Source: Chloroflexota bacterium (lineage in GTDB: Bacteria > Chloroflexota > Anaerolineae > Promineifilales > Promineifilaceae). From it: a stretch of 5,751 nucleotides of DNA. How positions within the stretch are numbered: the first letter of the stretch is position 1; the number at the start of each line of letters is the position of its first letter. Positions 1-5,751 of this stretch are shown here, piece after piece. Both the position numbers and the translations under genes were made by a program. The notes beneath the pieces were generated by a model that saw nothing but the letters and a program-made list of their open reading frames with translations, was not told where the DNA came from and ran no database searches. The stretch lies in assembly GCA_963169155.1 (NCBI GenBank), contig CAUJGI010000109.1, positions 1-5,751 of the forward strand, given 5' to 3'.

Positions 1-164
1 GCTTCATGCGCAGTATCAGCCTGCCCACCCCGGTTGAGCCGAACAACGTTGCGGCCACCTATGAAAACGGCGTGCTTACACTGAACATTCCCAAGGCCGA
101 AGCGGTGAAGCCCAAACGCATTGCGGTGAAGGCGGGCAACGCCACCACCGTTGTGGAAGGTTAA
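1..164 (+). CDS. Small heat shock protein, Hsp20/alpha-crystallin family (3' end only)
   Basis: Only the last 53 codons are present (first full codon at 3-5, stop TAA at 162-164); the start lies left of the window. The visible protein matches the end of an alpha-crystallin domain: an F-M-R-S-I-x-LP stretch, then the signature A-x-Y-E-N-G-V-L-T-L-x-I-P-K near residues 18-32, followed by K-P-K-R-I-A-V. The I-A-V triplet fits the I-x-I/V motif that, in this family, docks into a neighbouring dimer during oligomer assembly. Family members are cytoplasmic, ATP-independent holdases that bind unfolding proteins and pass them to DnaK and ClpB, which fits the genes downstream. A strong terminator follows, so it probably ends its own transcript and is not part of the dnaK unit. 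Family assignment is confident; the specific paralogue cannot be told from the tail. Confidence 0.9.
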   Translation, partial: FMRSISLPTPVEPNNVAATYENGVLTLNIPKAEAVKPKRIAVKAGNATTVVEG

Positions 165-195
165 CACTGTCAACATAGCTCGCTGCTAACTTTTG

Positions 196-233
196 CAGGC
201 GCTGGAGCCACTTTCTCCAGCGCCTGTTTTTTT
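196..233 (+). terminator. Rho-independent terminator after hsp20
   Basis: A perfect 12-bp G/C-rich stem (CAGGCGCTGGAG at 196-207 pairing with CTCCAGCGCCTG at 215-226) encloses a 7-base loop and is followed directly by seven T's (227-233). It starts 31 bases after the hsp20 stop. Transcription from hsp20 should mostly end here, so dnaK needs its own promoter between about 234 and 418. Confidence 0.93.
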
Positions 234-313
234 GACGGCCGTACCCCACACACCCCGCCTCACAACGGCGCAAACGATTCTCTAACGGCCGTCTTACACA
301 AATCATATGCTGC

Positions 314-348
314 TTGGGCACAATAGAGCGTAGATTTTTTTGTATAAG
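314..348 (+). promoter_or_regulatory. Possible dnaK promoter region (weak)
   Basis: A promoter is expected between the terminator and dnaK. The best -10-like hexamer is TATAAG at 343-348, preceded by a T-run (335-341). TTGGGC at 314-319 resembles a -35 element, but the spacer would be 23 bases, too long for a standard sigma-70 promoter. I see no sigma-32 pattern (CTTGAAA and CCCCAT). From here to the start codon the sequence is A-rich and G/C-poor compared with the genes, as expected of a promoter plus leader. The existence of a promoter in this gap is likely; the exact boxes are a guess. Confidence 0.25.
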
Positions 349-410
349 AAATCAAGCAAAACCATAACCAAAAACGAACATTCGACGCGAAAAGAGCGAA
401 TTTAGTATTG

Positions 411-417
411 AGAGGAG
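411..417 (+). promoter_or_regulatory. dnaK ribosome binding site
   Basis: AGAGGAG is a good Shine-Dalgarno sequence. It lies 1 base before the ATG at 419 but 7 bases before the in-frame ATG at 425. The spacing favours 425 as the working start; 419 would be too close for normal initiation. Confidence 0.75.
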
Positions 418-424
418 CATGAAC

Positions 425-2323
425 ATGAGCAAAATCATTGGTATTGACTTAGGCACAACCAACTCGGTTGTCAGCGTGATGGAAGGTGGCGACGCTGTCG
501 TTATTACATCCGCCGAAGGTGGCAACACCACCCCTTCCATCGTGGCCTTCACGAAAAAAGGGGAGCGTCTTGTCGGCCAGACGGCCAAACGGCAGGCGGT
601 GGTAAATCCCGACAACACGATCTACTCTGTAAAGCGCCTGATGGGCCGCCGGATCGATTCTGAAGAAACCAAGCGCACCCAAAACATGGTGCCTTATGAA
701 ATTGTCGGCGGGCCGCAGCAAGACGCCCGCGTGAATATTCCTGTGGTGGACAAAACGTATTCGCCCCAAGAAATCTCGGCCTTTATCCTGCAAAAGCTGA
801 AGCGAGACGCCGAAGCGTACCTGGGCACCAACGTGACCCAGGCGGTCATTACCGTGCCCGCCTACTTCAACGACAGCCAGCGCCAGGCAACTAAGGATGC
901 CGGCAAAATTGCCGGTCTGGAAGTGCTGCGCATTATCAACGAGCCAACGGCCGCTGCCCTGGCATACGGCCTGGACAAAAAAGAGGACCAAACCATCCTG
1001 GTGTTTGACCTGGGTGGCGGTACCTTCGATGTCTCCGTTCTGGAAGTGGGCGACGGGGTGGTCGAGGTGAAATCGACCCATGGTGACACCCACTTGGGCG
1101 GCGATGACTGGGACGAGCGCATTGTGACCTGGATGATTGACGAGTTCCGCAAGGATCAAGGCATTGACTTGAGCCAGGACCGCCAGGCATTGCAGCGGCT
1201 GCGCGAAGCGGCCGAAAAAGCCAAAATTGAGCTGTCGTCCCTGATGCAGACAGAGCTAAATCTGCCCTTTATCACGGCCGACGCCAACGGTCCGAAACAT
1301 TTGCAGCTGACACTGACTCGCGCCAGGTTTGAGCAGATCACCGAAGATCTGGTGCAGCGCTGCCGTGGCCCGTTTGAAAAGGCGCTGGCCGACGCGGGCC
1401 TTTCGGCCAAAGAGATGGATGAAGTGGTGCTGGTAGGTGGTTCTACCCGTATGCCCATGATCCAGGATCTGGTGCAGAGCCTGACCAACAAAGCGCCCAA
1501 CAAGAGCGTCAATCCGGATGAGGTGGTCGCTTTGGGTGCCGCAATTCAAGGTGGTGTGCTGGCCGGTGACGTGAAAGACGTCCTGCTGCTAGACGTGACG
1601 CCGCTGAGCCTGGGTCTGGAGACGCTGGGGGGCGTGATGACCCCGCTGATTCCACGCAACACGACCATTCCCACGCGCAAGACCGAGGTGTTTAGCACGG
1701 CCGAAGATAGTCAAACGGCCGTTGACGTGCACGTCTTGCAGGGCGAACGACCCATGTCCAAAGACAACAAAACCCTGGGCATGTTCCGCCTGGACGGAAT
1801 TCCACCGGCACCGCGCGGTTTGCCGCAAATTGAGGTAACATTCGACATTGATGCCAACGGCATCCTGGATGTAACCGCCAAAGACAAGGCAACCGGCAAA
1901 GAGCAGAAGATTCAGATCACCGCCTCGACAAATCTGTCCGAATCTGAGGTGGAAAGCATGGTGAACGCCGCCAAGGTGCACGAGGCAGAAGATAGTAAGC
2001 TGCGCGAGCTGATTCAGGTGCGCAACCAGGCCGATCAGATGATCTACGCCACGGAAAAGAGCCTGAACGAGCTGGGTGACAAAGTCAACGAAGGTGAAAA
2101 GAGCCGCATCGAAGGCATGATTGCTGAACTGAAAACGGCCGTTACCACCGAAGACACCACCCACATCAAAACGCTCACCGAGCAGCTGCAGCAAGCCAGC
2201 TACGCGCTCAGCCAGCAGCTGTACCAAAGCCAGGCGCAGCCCGGCAGCAACGGCAGCGCCAATGGCCATGCTGGCCAGGAAAACCCGGATGATGTCGTCG
2301 AAGGCGAATTCCAGGAGATGTAA
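425..2323 (+). CDS. dnaK: Molecular chaperone DnaK (Hsp70)
   Basis: A complete 632-residue Hsp70 (E. coli DnaK has 638). It binds exposed hydrophobic stretches of client proteins in the cytoplasm, in cycles driven by ATP hydrolysis and stimulated by a J-protein. The nucleotide-binding domain (about 1-384) has the phosphate-1 motif I-G-I-D-L-G-T-T-N-S at 5-14, phosphate-2 D-L-G-G-G-T-F-D at 195-202 (T200 matches the E. coli autophosphorylation threonine), and G-G-S-T-R at 338-342. The interdomain linker D-V-L-L-L-D is at 385-390. A beta substrate-binding domain (about 391-503), a helical lid and a Gly/Asn/Gln-rich tail follow, ending in D-D-V-V-E-G-E-F, close to the conserved acidic DnaK C-terminus. 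I chose the ATG at 425 on Shine-Dalgarno spacing and because M-S-K-I-I-G-I-D-L-G-T-T aligns with family N-termini; an ATG at 419 would add Met-Asn. The cbpA-like and clpB genes follow on the same strand, probably co-transcribed. No truncation or missing motif is seen. Confidence 0.98.
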   Translation: MSKIIGIDLGTTNSVVSVMEGGDAVVITSAEGGNTTPSIVAFTKKGERLVGQTAKRQAVVNPDNTIYSVKRLMGRRIDSEETKRTQNMVPYEIVGGPQQDARVNIPVVDKTYSPQEISAFILQKLKRDAEAYLGTNVTQAVITVPAYFNDSQRQATKDAGKIAGLEVLRIINEPTAAALAYGLDKKEDQTILVFDLGGGTFDVSVLEVGDGVVEVKSTHGDTHLGGDDWDERIVTWMIDEFRKDQGIDLSQDRQALQRLREAAEKAKIELSSLMQTELNLPFITADANGPKHLQLTLTRARFEQITEDLVQRCRGPFEKALADAGLSAKEMDEVVLVGGSTRMPMIQDLVQSLTNKAPNKSVNPDEVVALGAAIQGGVLAGDVKDVLLLDVTPLSLGLETLGGVMTPLIPRNTTIPTRKTEVFSTAEDSQTAVDVHVLQGERPMSKDNKTLGMFRLDGIPPAPRGLPQIEVTFDIDANGILDVTAKDKATGKEQKIQITASTNLSESEVESMVNAAKVHEAEDSKLRELIQVRNQADQMIYATEKSLNELGDKVNEGEKSRIEGMIAELKTAVTTEDTTHIKTLTEQLQQASYALSQQLYQSQAQPGSNGSANGHAGQENPDDVVEGEFQEM

Positions 2324-2333
2324 TTGAGTAAAA

Positions 2334-2406
2334 AGTGAAAAGTAAAAAGTGAGAGGTGCCTTCTTGGCCCTCCACTTTTTACTTTTCACTCTATCACTTT
2401 TCACTT
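2334..2406. repeat. A/T-rich long inverted repeat between dnaK and cbpA
   Basis: AGTGAAAAGTAAAAAGTG (2334-2351) is the exact reverse complement of 2373-2390. The stem continues inward (GAGG 2353-2356 with CCTC 2369-2372; GCC 2358-2360 with GGC 2366-2368) with single-base bulges at A2352 and T2357 and a 5-base loop at 2361-2365: about 25 bp in all. A further partial copy of the right arm (TCACTTTTCACTT) lies at 2394-2406. The units vary around A(C)TTTTCACT, as in dispersed palindromic repeats. It lacks a terminal U-run outside the stem, so it is not a classical terminator, but the hairpin in mRNA could stabilise the dnaK 3' end or reduce read-through. Membership of a dispersed family is inferred. 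Confidence 0.8.
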
Positions 2407-2413
2407 CAAAAAC

Positions 2414-2420
2414 AGGAAGG
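2414..2420 (+). promoter_or_regulatory. cbpA ribosome binding site
   Basis: AGGAAGG lies 4 bases before the ATG at 2425, just outside the inverted repeat. It decides the start: the longer reading from GTG at 2356 would begin inside the hairpin, has no such site, and would add 23 residues encoded by repeat DNA ahead of the conserved J-domain start. Confidence 0.75.
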
Positions 2421-2424
2421 GCCA

Positions 2425-3366
2425 ATGGAGTACAAAGATTATTACAGCATCCTCGGCGTGCCCAAAACCGCCAGCCAGGATGACATCAAAAAAGCATACC
2501 GCAAACTGGCCCGCAAGTATCACCCCGATTTAAACAAGGATGACCCCCAGGCAGAACAGCGCTTCAAAGATGCCAACGAAGCGAATGAAGTGCTGTCTGA
2601 CGCCGAAAAGCGGAAGATGTACGACCAGTTCGGTTCGCAGTGGCAGCAGTACCAGCGCGCTGGTGGCCAGCCCGATGATTTTTGGTCGCAATGGGGTGCC
2701 CAAGGTCGGGGTGCCCAGGGTGCACGGGGCCAGACCCGTACCGCCAACCCAGGGTTTGACCCCTCCGACTTTTTCGAGTCATTGTTTGGTCAACAAATGG
2801 GGGGGCGAACGGCCGGAGGCCAAACTGTCAACTTTAGCGACCTGTTTGGGCAGCAGACGCAAACTATTCGACGCAGCCGGGATGTAGAACATCTAATTGA
2901 AATCTCGCTGGCGGAAGCATTTTATGGCACCAGCCGCAATATTCAGTGGGAGGACGGCCGTTCCATCGAAGCCAAAATCCCGCGCGGGGCCAAAACCGGG
3001 TCCCGCGTCCGACTGAAAGGCCAGGGGCAGGATGGCGGGCACCTCTATTTAAGTATCAAGGTGCAGGCAGACAAACAGTTTGAGCGGGATGAGGATGATT
3101 TGAAAACGGCCGTGCCTGTCGATCTTTACACCGCTATCCTGGGTGGCCAGATTGATGTTCCCACCATCGACAAGTCCGTCAAGCTCACCATTCCCGCCGG
3201 AACCGCCAACGGCAAACAGTTCCGTCTGCGCGGCCTGGGCATGCCCAACTTGAAAAATCCTGAGGAACGAGGGAACCTATACGCCACCGTCGCGGTGCAG
3301 TTACCCACCAACCTCAGCGATGAAGAAAAAGAGCTGTTTGAAAAATTAAGATCACTCCGAGAGTGA
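2425..3366 (+). CDS. cbpA: Class B J-domain co-chaperone (CbpA/DnaJ family)
   Basis: A 313-residue J-protein, close in length to E. coli CbpA (306). It should bring clients to DnaK and stimulate its ATPase. The J-domain (about 3-70) opens with Y-K-D-Y-Y-S-I-L-G-V and carries the essential H-P-D triplet at 33-35. A Gly/Gln/Phe-rich linker (about 70-148) has two DIF-like motifs, S-D-F-F-x-x-L-F-G near 114-122 and S-D-L-F-G near 138-142. Two C-terminal client-binding domains follow, with I-P-R-G-A-K-T-G-S-R-V-R-L near 185-197 and I-P-A-G-T-A-N-G-K-Q-F-R-L-R-G-L-G-M-P near 256-274. There are no cysteines, so the DnaJ zinc finger (four CxxCxGxG repeats) is absent; this makes it class B, not canonical DnaJ. 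It lies between dnaK and clpB, so it is probably the dedicated partner of this DnaK. The symbol is by family resemblance; such genes are also annotated dnaJ. DNA binding, known for E. coli CbpA, cannot be inferred here. Confidence 0.93.
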   Translation: MEYKDYYSILGVPKTASQDDIKKAYRKLARKYHPDLNKDDPQAEQRFKDANEANEVLSDAEKRKMYDQFGSQWQQYQRAGGQPDDFWSQWGAQGRGAQGARGQTRTANPGFDPSDFFESLFGQQMGGRTAGGQTVNFSDLFGQQTQTIRRSRDVEHLIEISLAEAFYGTSRNIQWEDGRSIEAKIPRGAKTGSRVRLKGQGQDGGHLYLSIKVQADKQFERDEDDLKTAVPVDLYTAILGGQIDVPTIDKSVKLTIPAGTANGKQFRLRGLGMPNLKNPEERGNLYATVAVQLPTNLSDEEKELFEKLRSLRE

Positions 3367-3395
3367 AAACTTCGATATAAACCAAGGAAAATCCA

Positions 3396-3482
3396 CCCTC
3401 ACCCCAGCCCTCTCCCTGCTAGGGAGAGGGAGCAGTTCCCTCCTCCTTTGAGGGGGAGGGTTAGGGAGGGGGTCTGGGGAGG
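3396..3482. repeat. C/G-rich multi-hairpin palindromic element between cbpA and clpB
   Basis: Two adjacent hairpins fill the gap: CCCTCTCCCT (3408-3417) with AGGGAGAGGG (3421-3430), a perfect 10-bp stem with a 3-base loop; and CCCTCCTCCT (3438-3447) with AGGGGGAGGG (3451-3460), 10 bp with one G-T wobble. An outer stem, CCCCAG (3402-3407) with CTGGGG (3474-3479), can close both into a cloverleaf-like fold. The strong purine/pyrimidine strand bias and modular palindromes look like a dispersed REP/MITE-type repeat. It has no coding capacity. Its right arm contains the clpB ribosome binding site. That it occurs elsewhere in the genome is inferred. Confidence 0.75.
3476..3482 (+). promoter_or_regulatory. 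clpB ribosome binding site, inside the repeat
   Basis: GGGGAGG ends 5 bases before the ATG at 3488, a strong Shine-Dalgarno match with good spacing. Most of it is the right arm of the outer stem of the palindromic element, where it can pair with CCCCAG at 3402-3407. Several C/T-rich segments upstream could also pair with it. Accessibility may therefore depend on RNA folding. Confidence 0.7.
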
Positions 3483-3487
3483 CAAGC

Positions 3488-5751
<2,264 letters not shown>

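Noticed and set aside
380..401. Small inverted repeat ATTCG...CGAAT in the dnaK leader as an operator
   Set aside because: The stem is only 5 bp with a 12-base loop and matches no known operator; this is expected by chance in an A-rich leader.
419..424. ATG at 419 as the dnaK start
   Set aside because: Only one base separates it from the Shine-Dalgarno; ATG 425 has normal spacing and the family-like N-terminus. It is not fully excluded and changes only two residues.
449..1159. A 236-codon minus-strand frame opposite dnaK, and a 278-codon one at 1589-2425
   Set aside because: Antisense frames in dnaK are a well-known artefact of its codon use. The sense protein is full-length and conserved.
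2334..2390. Intrinsic terminator between dnaK and cbpA
   Set aside because: The stem is A/T-rich and no T-run follows it; the T's are within the arm itself. Read-through into cbpA is more likely.
2356..2424. Upstream GTG start that would add 23 residues to the J-protein
   Set aside because: The extra residues are coded by the inverted repeat, do not match J-domain N-termini, and the good Shine-Dalgarno points to ATG 2425.
3376..3381. TATAAA as a -10 box of a separate clpB promoter
   Set aside because: No -35-like hexamer lies 16-18 bases upstream (that stretch is CACTCC-like), so a lone hexamer is weak evidence.

Overview
This window reads as one protein-quality-control cluster, all on the + strand: the 3' end of a small heat shock protein gene (hsp20 family), then dnaK, a class B J-protein gene (cbpA/dnaJ type), and the first ~754 codons of clpB, which runs off the right edge. 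The products form a connected pathway. The small Hsp holds unfolding proteins, the J-protein delivers clients to DnaK and triggers its ATP hydrolysis, and ClpB works with DnaK to pull polypeptides out of aggregates. No grpE (the usual DnaK nucleotide exchange factor) lies in the window.

The organism is a bacterium with moderately GC-rich coding sequence. Gene order, the zinc-finger-less J-protein and the style of the intergenic repeats would fit a Chloroflexota (Anaerolineae-like) genome, but this is an impression and not a proven placement. The dnaK-J-protein-clpB order also recalls the Thermus dnaK operon (dnaK-grpE-dnaJ-dafA-clpB), here without grpE and dafA.

Layout: 1-164 hsp20 tail; 196-233 a strong intrinsic terminator that separates it from the rest; 234-418 the dnaK upstream region, which turns A/T-rich from about 330 and has no CIRCE or HAIR operator that I can see; 425-2323 dnaK; 2324-2424 a gap filled by an A/T-rich long inverted repeat; 2425-3366 cbpA-like gene; 3367-3487 a gap filled by a C/G-rich palindromic element whose right end carries the clpB Shine-Dalgarno sequence and a G-quadruplex pattern; 3488-5751 clpB (partial). 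No gene-free stretch exceeds 300 bases.

The most unusual signal is not a gene. The 8-base palindrome ACGGCCGT occurs ten times in 5.75 kb (about 0.1-0.15 expected by chance). It lies in coding and noncoding DNA and in all three codon phases, which suggests a genome-wide, HIP1-like DNA-level motif. The other notable points are the two structured intergenic repeats and the possible control of clpB translation by the second one.
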